Assembly: GCA_963708425.1 (NCBI GenBank)
Contig: OY970206.1
Location: 2,604,001 to 2,668,000, forward strand
DNA length: 64,000 nt
Reading direction: 5' to 3'
Source: JACMNW01 sp963708425
Lineage (GTDB): Bacteria > Pseudomonadota > Alphaproteobacteria > Rhodobacterales > Rhodobacteraceae
The notes beneath the pieces are model-generated. The model did no database searches. It saw only the letters and a list, made by a program, of their open reading frames with translations, and was not told where the DNA came from. The position numbers were made by a program, and so were the translations under genes. Positions 57,087 through 64,000 of the stretch are shown here, in pieces. Numbering within the stretch: the stretch's first letter is position 1; each line of letters opens with the position of its first letter.

Positions 57087-58544
57087 ATGTTCATCAGAAA
57101 CGCTTTTATGGGCACAGCGCTGTTCGCCCTGATGTCGTCAACTGCCCTTGCAGCCCCGGCAACGCCCGAAGGTGCTGACCGCCTGCTGGGTGTGTTTCAA
57201 ACCTATTTGGGCGCTGAAGAGGGTGTGGTTGCCGTGGCGGCGACGGGTGATACTTACCAAGTGACGGTTGATTTCGCGCCGTTCATTGCCAAGGCCGCGG
57301 CAAGCGGTTTTTCCGGCACGGTAACGCCATGGACCTTTTCGCTGGCTGATCAGGGCGGCGGCAAGTGGGCAATGACGCAAGATCAGGCTCTTTCGGCGGC
57401 GTTTTCTGTGGCCGGGCAGGGCGATCTTACCATGTCGATCGGCAACCTTGCGGCCACCGGTGTGTTCGACGAAAGCCTTGCGGCCTTTACGACCTCTCGC
57501 ACCGAAATGACCGACATCGGCACCACGCAAACAACTGTCATGCCGGATGGGTCAACGACCACCAGTAGCACGGCGGCGGAAAGCGGCTTCTACCAGACCG
57601 ATGCGGTGGCGGCGATTAATGGTGGTGTTGATAGCAATGTCAGCTACGCCCTGACCAACTATAGCCAAGTGATGAGCCTGCCGAGCGCGACAGGCGGCCC
57701 TACCACAGACATCACAATCACTGCAGCCAGCTATGGTGCCAACGGCACTATGACGGGGTTCGAGCCGGACAGCTTCTACAAGCTGATCGCATGGTTTGTG
57801 GCCCATCCGTCGGAAGAAGCGATCAAGGCCGATCAGGCCGGGTTGAAGGCAGTGCTTAGCGACGGCATCCCATTCTTTCAGAACATCAACACCACTGGTG
57901 GCATGGAAGCTGTAACCGTCACCACCCCGGTTGGCGTTTTTGCGGCGGAAAGCGTTGGCATTGATGTGGAAGCCAATGGTGTGGTTGATGATGGGCTGTT
58001 CCGTGAAGCCATTCGCGTGAACGGCCTAACGACGCCGGAAGGGCTGCTGCCGGAATGGTCGGCGGGTCTGATACCGACCGAATTTGCAATCGACTTAAAG
58101 GCGACGCGGTTCAACCTGGCAGCACCTGCCGCCGCCGTTATAGCCGCCTTCGATTTTGCAAAACCCGACCCGATCGATCCGGCAACAGAGGCGGAACTGC
58201 TGGCCGCTTTCATGCCGGAGGGTGTGGTGGATGTGACATTGGCACCGGGCAGCGTAAAGGGGCCATTGTACGAACTGACCTACGAAGGTGCGATGACGGC
58301 TGGCCCCGGCGCGATGCCGGTAGGTGCAGGCAAAGTTACGATAACAGGCATGGACGCCGTTATGGCTGCCCTGCAGGCTGGCCCGCCAGAAATGACCGGG
58401 CAATTTGTACCAATGCTGGGCATGGCGTCGGGCATGGCTAAACCGGGGGCCGACGGCCAGTTGGTTTGGGAAATCGATGCAACTGCGCCGGGCACGTTTC
58501 TGGTCAACGGCACCGATCTGATGGCCATGATGGGCGGGCAGTAA
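57087..58544 (+). CDS. Secreted protein, DUF2125-like
   Basis: A protein of about 485 residues with a signal peptide (MFIRNAFMGTALFALMSSTA followed by A-L-A-A). The body is mostly beta-rich and repetitive: LTMSIGNLAATGVFDESLAA and SNVSYALTNYSQVMSLPSAT alternate with helical parts. This fits the DUF2125 class of alphaproteobacterial periplasmic proteins, but I am not certain. An ATG also lies at 57066, and 57087 places the signal peptide at the start. Composition is host-like. Likely function: unknown, periplasmic or surface-associated. Confidence 0.65.
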   Translation: MFIRNAFMGTALFALMSSTALAAPATPEGADRLLGVFQTYLGAEEGVVAVAATGDTYQVTVDFAPFIAKAAASGFSGTVTPWTFSLADQGGGKWAMTQDQALSAAFSVAGQGDLTMSIGNLAATGVFDESLAAFTTSRTEMTDIGTTQTTVMPDGSTTTSSTAAESGFYQTDAVAAINGGVDSNVSYALTNYSQVMSLPSATGGPTTDITITAASYGANGTMTGFEPDSFYKLIAWFVAHPSEEAIKADQAGLKAVLSDGIPFFQNINTTGGMEAVTVTTPVGVFAAESVGIDVEANGVVDDGLFREAIRVNGLTTPEGLLPEWSAGLIPTEFAIDLKATRFNLAAPAAAVIAAFDFAKPDPIDPATEAELLAAFMPEGVVDVTLAPGSVKGPLYELTYEGAMTAGPGAMPVGAGKVTITGMDAVMAALQAGPPEMTGQFVPMLGMASGMAKPGADGQLVWEIDATAPGTFLVNGTDLMAMMGGQ

Positions 58545-58556
58545 GGGGGCCGCCAG

Positions 58557-59018
58557 ATGATCGAGATACACCGCGACAGGTCTGTTTCGCCGCAGGTTTT
58601 GCCCCTGCTGCAGCGGCATCTTGATCTGATGTACGCATCATCGCCGCCGGAAAGTGTTCACGCGCTGGACCCGGCGGAATTGGATACTGCCGATGTCGCG
58701 TTCTTTACCCTGCGTGAGGGTGAGGCCGTTCTGGGCATGGGGGCAGTCAAACGCATTGATGCTGGCCATGCCGAGATCAAATCCATGCATGTAGTTGCCG
58801 AAGCACGCGGTCGTGGTCTGGCGCGGGTTTTGCTGGACCATCTGCTGGTTGAGGCCAAGCTGCTTGGCTATGCCCGGCTAAGTCTGGAAACCGGGATAGA
58901 GCCAGTTTTTGCCCCGGCTCGCGCCCTTTATGAGCGCGCCGGTTTTGGCTATTGTTCGCCGTTTGAGGGCTATGAACTGGACCCGAATTCAGTGTTCATG
59001 ACAAAAGTAATCGCCTGA
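58557..59018 (+). CDS. GNAT N-acetyltransferase
   Basis: A 153-residue acetyltransferase of the YsnE/PhnO-like group. It contains IKSMHVVAEARGRGLARVLL (acetyl-CoA loop A-R-G-R-G-L-A) and a closing PARALYERAGFGYCSPFEGY (Y-E-R-A-G-F). The length and the E-T-G-x-E-P-V-F segment (LSLETGIEPVFAPARALYER) fit small proteobacterial GNATs. The substrate is unknown. It starts 12 bp after the secreted-protein gene and is probably co-transcribed with it. Confidence 0.9.
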   Translation: MIEIHRDRSVSPQVLPLLQRHLDLMYASSPPESVHALDPAELDTADVAFFTLREGEAVLGMGAVKRIDAGHAEIKSMHVVAEARGRGLARVLLDHLLVEAKLLGYARLSLETGIEPVFAPARALYERAGFGYCSPFEGYELDPNSVFMTKVIA

Positions 59019-59072
59019 TCATGTAGCGTTACTCGCCGTTTTCCAGAAGCTGATCGTAATACAGCCGCAACG

Positions 59073-59327
59073 CTAGGCCGCAGTTGATGGCCGGCCATTG
59101 GAGGGCGTGCTGATCACCAGGCCATTTTGCACGCCAAAGGAGCCTGCGGTGGCGTTTTCGCCGCCGCTGGTCAAGCCACTACCACCGGTGAAATTAGCGA
59201 ATGATCCGCCAAAGCCTTCACCCTTATAGGTGCCATCGGCAAAGAACTCGGTCGACGAGAATGATGAAATGGCGCCCTCCAGCGCGCCTCGTGGCGTGAT
59301 CCCCGTGAAGAAGAGTGATGATATCAC
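59073..59327 (-). pseudogene. Remnant of a glycine-rich surface lipoprotein (transferrin-binding-like repeat)
   Basis: About 84 codons with a natural composition: GALEGAISSFSSTEFFADGT, YKGEGFGGSFANFTGGSGLT, ENATAGSFGVQNGLVI. The G-x-F-x-G-x-F and A-G-x-F-G-V pattern resembles the beta-barrel repeat of transferrin-binding-protein-like lipoproteins. There is no signal peptide and no credible start, so I read it as a C-terminal remnant. Confidence in the family is low. Confidence 0.4.
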
Positions 59328-59333
59328 CCTTCG

Positions 59334-59532
59334 AGCTTTTCGCCGTCAGCTAGAGGTCCTACTTTGGTGAGGGGCTTGCAGCTGCCGACCCAATCGTCGC
59401 CCTCTGCCTTCAAGGTTTCCGTATCGCCGGTGCCAAACGTCAGGGTCATGGTGCCCCCGATCGTTTCTAAACGCCATACTGGGTACCGACCTTTGCTTGC
59501 AGGGCGGCGACCAGAAATTTGGCAAAGATCAT
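59334..59532 (-). pseudogene. Small frameshifted gene remnant
   Basis: One frame starts at 59532 as MIFAKFLVAALQAKVGTQYG and stops at TAG soon after. The neighbouring frame continues WRLETIGGTMTLTFGTGDTE, LKAEGDDWVGSCKPL and stops at 59336. Joined, they give a sensible protein of about 65 residues, so one or two bases seem to be lost or gained near 59470-59485. It lies just beside the previous remnant and before the tRNA gene. Family unknown. Confidence 0.4.
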
Positions 59533-59670
59533 GGGCACGCTCCGATACGGGATTGTAAAACGACTGCCCGCAACCCGGGTTCCTTACAAGCCCTGGGGCC
59601 GGGCCAGATGGCGGATAGCTGTCGTAAGGGCTTGATCCGCGCCGGGACTTGCCGCAAGAAGCACCTAGGT

Positions 59671-59747
59671 GGATCCATAGCTCAGCTGGATAGAGCAGCC
59701 GACTTCTAATCGGCAGGTCGAGGGTTCGAATCCTTCTGGGTCCGCCA
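59671..59747 (+). tRNA. tRNA-Arg (anticodon TCT)
   Basis: The acceptor arm GGATCCA pairs with TGGGTCC (one G-T). The D arm carries AGCTCAGCTGGATAGAGC. The anticodon stem GCCGA/TCGGC encloses loop CTTCTAA, so the anticodon is TCT, reading AGA. The T arm contains GGTTCGAATCC. CCA is encoded (59745-59747). No integrase gene and no repeated 3' end are visible nearby. Confidence 0.95.
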
Positions 59748-60382
59748 ATGAAATCAAGCCGTTACATTTTCAGTGTGAATACGCCTGTCGCGGTTTAGCC
59801 GCTAAGGTGTTGGCGATTAGGTTTGCGCTATGGAAACTTTCCAGTGAGATCCGCCGTCCCGAGGTGGGCCGGATAGCCCCAGAACCTACCGCCCTGAGCC
59901 TCCAGCCTTTTTTAACACCTACTTTCAATCAATTGGCCCTAGATTTGATCTCTGCCGCAAGTTCTAATGATAACAAACGCTTAGCCCCCCCCCCCGCTAG
60001 GTGTCTTTGCAGTATTGGTCTCGCCGAGGTACTATGGAAAAACAAGCATATGCAGATCGGCCGCTCGTTCCTTGTCCATAATGGACCCGTAGCGGTGCCC
60101 TTCCGGTGGGTGCTGATGTTAAGCGGCCCTTCGCTGCTCGAAAGTGTTGCGGCGCAGCCCGGCGTGGCGTGGGCCGTCCTCCAACAAGCCGAAGTTCTGA
60201 GCCTAGCCAAAGGCGATTTGAGGGCACTTGCTGTGCAAGCGCATAGTTTAAACTGCCTGAGCTGCCCCGCGTGCAATCCTTGGACGGCAGGTGTCGGCGG
60301 TCTATTTGGATGCGGGCGTGAAATTCCGCTTTGGTCTTCACAACTTTTACGATATTCGTAAAGCTTCTAGTCGGAGAATCGC
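59748..60382. other. 635-bp stretch without a supportable gene, containing an 11-C run
   Basis: Open frames exist on both strands but neither has a convincing protein composition or homology. A run of eleven C residues lies at 59985-59995, just upstream of GCTAG. The end of the stretch (60361-60382) leads into the ATG of the sugar isomerase gene. The area may hold the promoter of the sugar operon. Confidence 0.6.
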
Positions 60383-61378
60383 ATGCTGGGACATCGCTTT
60401 GCTACGCGCATCAATTCGTTTGCTTCGGGTGCTGCCAGCTATTGGCCAGACCTGAACGGCAAGCCGTCTCTGGCGCAGATGGTTCGGCGTGCCGCGAGTG
60501 TCGATGGACTGACTGAACTCGATCTGAATTACCCCGACCACATTGGCGATGATCCAATGCAAATCGGCAAATCAGTTGCTGATTGCGGGCTGCTGATCAG
60601 CGGTTTGGCGATGCGCTACTATTCCAACCCAGCCTTCAAGCGCGGCGCATTCACGAACCCTGATCGTGCCGTTCGGCGTGAGGCGATTGATCTGACCAAG
60701 CGCGGCATCGACGCTGGCCGCGCCATGGGTGCGCCGATGATGACACTGTGGCTTGGGCAGGATGGCTATGACTACGCCTTTCAATGCGACTATCCCGCGC
60801 TGTGGGCGGATGAGATCGAGGGCATTGCCGAAGTAGCGGCGCATGACCCCGACTGTATGATCTCGATTGAATATAAGCCAAATGAACCAAGATCTTACGT
60901 CGTTCTTCCGGATGCTGCGACCACGCTGCTTGCGATCAAAGAGGTTGGGGCGCCCAACCTTGGTGTGACCATCGACTTTGCGCATGCGCTTTACGCCGAT
61001 GAGCAGCCTGCCTTTGCTGCAGCATTGATCTTGCGCCATTCAAAACTGCTTGGCCTGCATTTGAACGACGGTTATGCCAAACGCGACGATGGGCTTATGG
61101 TCGGGGCCGTCCACGAACAGGCGACGCTTGAGTTGCTGCGCGAAGTGCATCGCGGCGGTTTTGATGGTGCGATCTATTTCGACACTTTCCCCGATGCCTC
61201 CGGCCTCGACCCGGTTGCAGAATGCGGCGCGAATATTCGCACCGTCCGCCGGATGCTGGCGGCTGTTGCCCGCATGGAGGGCGACAATCAGCTTGCCGCA
61301 GCCCAAGCCGCACATGACCCCGTGGCCGCGCAGGAACTCGCCCGTCTGGCCTTGGCGGGCGCAACTGTGGCCGGGTAA
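60383..61378 (+). CDS. Sugar-phosphate isomerase/epimerase-family TIM barrel
   Basis: A 331-residue xylose-isomerase-like TIM barrel. Candidate metal-binding residues lie in CMISIEYKPNEPRSYVVLPD (glutamate), LGVTIDFAHALYADEQPAFA (aspartate and histidine), LLGLHLNDGY (histidine and aspartate) and GAIYFDTFPDASGL. These match the pattern E, D/H, H-x-N-D, D/E of this superfamily. The likely job is to isomerise or epimerise a sugar or polyol. It comes first, before a ribose-type binding protein and an ABC ATPase, so it probably acts on the imported sugar. The specific substrate is unknown. Confidence 0.85.
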   Translation: MLGHRFATRINSFASGAASYWPDLNGKPSLAQMVRRAASVDGLTELDLNYPDHIGDDPMQIGKSVADCGLLISGLAMRYYSNPAFKRGAFTNPDRAVRREAIDLTKRGIDAGRAMGAPMMTLWLGQDGYDYAFQCDYPALWADEIEGIAEVAAHDPDCMISIEYKPNEPRSYVVLPDAATTLLAIKEVGAPNLGVTIDFAHALYADEQPAFAAALILRHSKLLGLHLNDGYAKRDDGLMVGAVHEQATLELLREVHRGGFDGAIYFDTFPDASGLDPVAECGANIRTVRRMLAAVARMEGDNQLAAAQAAHDPVAAQELARLALAGATVAG

Positions 61379-61424
61379 ACTTTACGTAACTTCATGAAAT
61401 CGTGTTGAAACAGGGAGGAAACCA

Positions 61425-62474
61425 ATGCAACACTTTGTAAAAATGACCCTAGCAGTCGGTGCTTTCGCACTGAGCCTTGGCATGGCACAGGCGCAAGACC
61501 TCGCGCCGTTGAATTCCGACAGTGAGCCGGATCGGATGGATTGGTCCGAGCTTGAGGCCAAGTTTGGCGCGCTGCCAGCACCTGCCGCAGGTACCAAAGT
61601 TGGCGGCGTGTCAAAGACGCTGACCAACGAATACTGGCGCTCGTTGGGTGAAGGTTACCAGAACGTCGCTGACAAGCTGAGTCTTGAATTCGTCTATCAA
61701 GCCGCACAAAGCGAAGGCGACCAGTTGGGTCAGCTATCCACGGCGGAAAACCTGATCACTCAGGGCTTTGCCGCACTTCTGTTTTCACCACAGACTGACG
61801 CCAACTTGATCCCGGCGGTTGAAAAAGCCAAAGCGGCCGGCATCCCGATCCTGAATGTCAACGACGCCGTGATCCCGTCGGCTGAGCACTACGTCGGCAA
61901 CGTCCAGAAGGGCAACGGCGTCAATGTTGCGCAATGGTTCATCGACAATCGCCCTGATGGTGGCAAAGTGGCGGTGATCGAAGGCCAGCCAGGCGTTTAC
62001 GCTGCCGGTCAGCGGACAGCGGGCTTTACCGAAACCATCACTGCCGCCGGTAAATTTGAAGTCGTAGCCTCGGTTCCTGCCAACTGGAGCCGTGAAGAAG
62101 CCTTCAACGCCGCCGCCACCATTTTGCAGCAATACCCCGATCTGATTGGCTTTTATGCTAACAACGATGGGATGGCGCTGGGTGTGGTCGAGGCCGTTAA
62201 GGCTGCAGGCAAGCAAGACAGCGTCGCCGTCTTTGGCACCGACGGGATCTCGGATGCCTACGCGGCCATCCGTGCTGGCGATCTGACCGGCACCGTTGAC
62301 AGCTTTCCGGTTCTGACCGGCGAGGTGGCGATGGAAGTCGCGTTGCGTCTGCTGGCTGGCCAAGAGCTGCCGCGTGTTGTGGCGACCCCGCAAGCGCTGA
62401 TCACCAAAGACAACGTCGAGACCTATGCGACCTCGGATATGGCCGCCCTGCGTGCGGCCCTGATGCCGAAGTAA
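61425..62474 (+). CDS. Sugar ABC transporter substrate-binding protein (ribose type)
   Basis: A 349-residue periplasmic protein with a signal peptide (KMTLAVGAFALSLGMAQAQ). Peripla_BP_4 features include V-G-G-V-S-K-T-L-T-N-E-Y-W, AENLITQGFAALLFSPQTDA, VAVIEGQPGVYAAGQRTAGF, and YANNDGMALGVVEAVKAAGK, which mark the hinge and ligand region. It is encoded between the isomerase and the ABC ATPase. A stable hairpin just downstream (62487) may raise its mRNA relative to the transporter genes, as is usual for binding proteins. Confidence 0.93.
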   Translation: MQHFVKMTLAVGAFALSLGMAQAQDLAPLNSDSEPDRMDWSELEAKFGALPAPAAGTKVGGVSKTLTNEYWRSLGEGYQNVADKLSLEFVYQAAQSEGDQLGQLSTAENLITQGFAALLFSPQTDANLIPAVEKAKAAGIPILNVNDAVIPSAEHYVGNVQKGNGVNVAQWFIDNRPDGGKVAVIEGQPGVYAAGQRTAGFTETITAAGKFEVVASVPANWSREEAFNAAATILQQYPDLIGFYANNDGMALGVVEAVKAAGKQDSVAVFGTDGISDAYAAIRAGDLTGTVDSFPVLTGEVAMEVALRLLAGQELPRVVATPQALITKDNVETYATSDMAALRAALMPK

Positions 62475-62486
62475 TGTGACTTGCGT

Positions 62487-62509
62487 CCTGCCGGTGCTCT
62501 GCCGGCAGG
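62487..62509 (+). terminator. Intra-operon hairpin between the binding-protein and ATPase genes
   Basis: CCTGCCGG (62487-62494), loop of 7, CCGGCAGG (62502-62509), then a pyrimidine-rich tail ATTCCCCTTTT. It may act as an attenuator or 3'-stabiliser, so that the binding protein is made in excess. Confidence 0.65.
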
Positions 62510-62534
62510 ATTCCCCTTTTCCCGGATTTCCCAG

Positions 62535-64000
62535 ATGATGTCGCGCCTTAGCCTTTCAGGTGTCTCAAAATCCTTCGGCTCGGTGCAAGTGCTGCATGAT
62601 GTTTCGCTGACCCTTCAACCTGGCGAAGTGCATGGGCTGTTGGGGGAAAACGGCGCGGGAAAATCGACGCTTCTGAACATCCTTTGCGGGGTGATTTCCA
62701 AAGACAGCGGCACCGTCGAGATTGACGGCAAGACCACCCATATCGCTTCACCGCGTGATGCCGCTGCTGCAGGGATCGCGATGATCCACCAGGAGCTTCA
62801 GCAAGTTCCCGAACTGAGTGTTGCGCAGAATATCTATCTTGGCGCCGCCTTGCGCCGGACAGGTGGCCTGTTCGTTGACCGCAAGACACAAGAGGCCGAA
62901 GCGCGCCGCTTGCTGGCCCCTTTGGACCCGACGATCGACGTCACCGCCCAAGTTAGAAGTCTGCGCGTTGCACAGCGCCAGATCGTCGAGATCGCCAAAG
63001 CCCTGCGTGCCCGCGCCAATATTATTGCGATGGATGAGCCGACCTCGTCACTGACGCCCAAGGAGTTTGAGCGGCTGGTCGACGTGATCCGCACGCTGAC
63101 CTTGCAGGGGGTGTCGATCATTTATGTCAGCCACAAGATGGACGAGGTTTTCCGCCTTTGCCAGCAGGCGACGATATTGCGCGATGGCCGGGTGATCATA
63201 AGGGTGCCGATCCCGCAAACCCCGGTGACGCAGGTCATCGAGACTATGGTTGGCCGCGAATTGGCCCATGCCAGTCACCGCAGTTTTGCCACCGACAAAG
63301 TGCTGCTGCATGTCGAGAACCTGACACGCGGCGATGCGGTTCAAGGCGCGAGTTTCGATCTGCACGCGGGCGAAGTGTTGGGGATCGCGGGGCTGGTGGG
63401 GTCTGGTCGTACCGAACTTTTGCGCTTGCTTGCAGGTGTTGACCGCGCTGACAGCAGTGAGATTTTGGTCAATGGCAAGAGCCCGGGCCCCGGCCCGCGG
63501 GCGCGCATTCGTGCTGGCTTTGGCCTTGTACCCGAAGAGCGCAAACGCGACGGCATCATCCGTCACCGCCCCGTGACATCGAACGTCGGCCTGCCAGCGA
63601 TGCGTCGGTTCAGCCGTTTAGGACTGATCCGGAAGGCGTATCTCAAACACCGCTCCGAAACCTTGATGCAAGAGGTTCGCCTGCGCCCGCTTGACGTGAC
63701 CCGCGCGATCGGCAGCTTTTCGGGCGGTAATCAGCAAAAGGCCATTATTGGTCGCTGGCTGGCCACCGACACGCAGATATTTCTGTTTGATGAACCGACG
63801 CGTGGCATCGACGTGGGTGCCAAGGCCGAGATTTACGAGCTGATCGAAAAGCTTGCCAGCGAAGGGCGCGCCGTTATCGTCGTTTCTTCCGAAATGCCCG
63901 AGGTAATCCGCGTTTCCGACCGCGTTCTTGTGATCCGCGAGGGCCGGATCAGCGCGACCCTGAACCGACACGAGATCACCGAGGCGAACATCGCCCGCAA
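62535..64000 (+). CDS. Sugar ABC transporter ATP-binding protein (window edge)
   Basis: The cytoplasmic ATPase of a CUT2-type sugar importer, with two fused nucleotide-binding domains. The first has Walker A GLLGENGAGKSTLLNILCGV, followed by IAMDEPTSSLT. The second has GIAGLVGSGRTELLRLLAGV, SFSGGNQQKAIIGRWLATDT and the Walker B-like FLFDEPTRGIDVGAKAEIYE. That organisation is RbsA/XylG-like. 488 codons are visible, and the end and the permease gene lie beyond the window. An ATG also occurs at 62538. Confidence 0.95.
   Translation, partial: MMSRLSLSGVSKSFGSVQVLHDVSLTLQPGEVHGLLGENGAGKSTLLNILCGVISKDSGTVEIDGKTTHIASPRDAAAAGIAMIHQELQQVPELSVAQNIYLGAALRRTGGLFVDRKTQEAEARRLLAPLDPTIDVTAQVRSLRVAQRQIVEIAKALRARANIIAMDEPTSSLTPKEFERLVDVIRTLTLQGVSIIYVSHKMDEVFRLCQQATILRDGRVIIRVPIPQTPVTQVIETMVGRELAHASHRSFATDKVLLHVENLTRGDAVQGASFDLHAGEVLGIAGLVGSGRTELLRLLAGVDRADSSEILVNGKSPGPGPRARIRAGFGLVPEERKRDGIIRHRPVTSNVGLPAMRRFSRLGLIRKAYLKHRSETLMQEVRLRPLDVTRAIGSFSGGNQQKAIIGRWLATDTQIFLFDEPTRGIDVGAKAEIYELIEKLASEGRAVIVVSSEMPEVIRVSDRVLVIREGRISATLNRHEITEANIAR

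Noticed and set aside
59671..59747. Integrated element using tRNA-Arg as an attachment site.
   Set aside because: I see no integrase gene and no second copy of the tRNA 3' end within the window.
59807..60361. A 184-codon open frame before the sugar isomerase gene.
   Set aside because: Its composition is not protein-like, it spans the 11-C run, and a competing reverse-strand frame is equally open.
1..64000. CRISPR arrays, rRNA genes, prophage structural genes and insertion-sequence transposases.
   Set aside because: No regularly spaced repeats, no rRNA-like stretches and no transposase or phage motifs were found on either strand.

Overview
The window is chromosomal DNA from a high-GC alphaproteobacterium, most likely a member of the Rhodobacterales. 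I infer this from the GcrA cell-cycle regulator, an NDUFS4-like complex I accessory subunit, the methylmalonyl-CoA epimerase/DUF1467 gene pair, the PCu(A)C copper chaperone, and several small proteins I associate with that group. Coding density is high and both strands are used. Core genes favour G/C at third positions, so a handful of A/T-richer genes stand out as probable imports.

Layout. 0-7.7 kb: 5' part of carB, a DUF3147 membrane protein, a small Phd/PIN toxin-antitoxin pair behind tandem 9-bp repeats, an amino-acid permease, overlapping pabB/pabC for p-aminobenzoate, and a cyclopropane-fatty-acid synthase converging on pabC through a hairpin element that holds both stop codons. 7.9-14.7 kb: aspS with an unusual in-frame insertion of about 80 residues, a DUF1993 gene, the DUF1800/DUF1501 pair, an acetyltransferase and a lone response regulator. 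14.8-20.7 kb: methylmalonyl-CoA epimerase with DUF1467, nitroreductase, an HDAC-like amidohydrolase, DUF167, an M48 lipoprotein protease, DgkA, DCC, CDGSH and AhpD-like proteins. 20.9-25 kb: an A/T-rich hypothetical gene, rimO, and an A/T-rich one-gene ABC-ATPase/TOPRIM protein resembling a fused PARIS defence protein. 25-33 kb: AsmA, a hypothetical gene, gcrA, a 2.7-kb accessory stretch with two GNAT genes, argD and argF, with a GNAT stub between the last two.

33-45 kb: a frameshifted aromatic amino-acid decarboxylase, a glycosyltransferase, a methyltransferase, a second DUF1993 gene, an isochorismatase-like hydrolase, two broken RHS fragments (one with a serum-amyloid-A-like tip), an MFS transporter, hrpB, meaB and an EamA transporter. 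45-54 kb: an ArsR regulator, an isocitrate-lyase/PEP-mutase-family enzyme, rpmB, two copper-related secreted proteins, lepA, an isolated A/T-rich Ntn-hydrolase-like gene bracketed by matching palindromes next to a hairpin cluster, then three tiny lipoproteins, a small membrane protein and a PHB-depolymerase-like esterase. 54-64 kb: uvrB, NDUFS4-like, a secreted protein, a GNAT, decayed gene remnants, tRNA-Arg(TCT), a gene-free stretch with an 11-C run, and the start of a sugar-uptake operon (TIM-barrel isomerase, periplasmic binding protein, ABC ATPase) that runs off the window.

The most interesting items are the mosaic aspS, the compact ATPase-TOPRIM candidate defence gene, the serum-amyloid-A-like RHS tip, and the palindrome-flanked Ntn-hydrolase-like orphan. 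Palindromic repeat families recur at 1.4, 14.8, 23, 24.9, 50.5 and 51.8-52 kb. No database search was possible. Family assignments rest on motifs and remembered family features.
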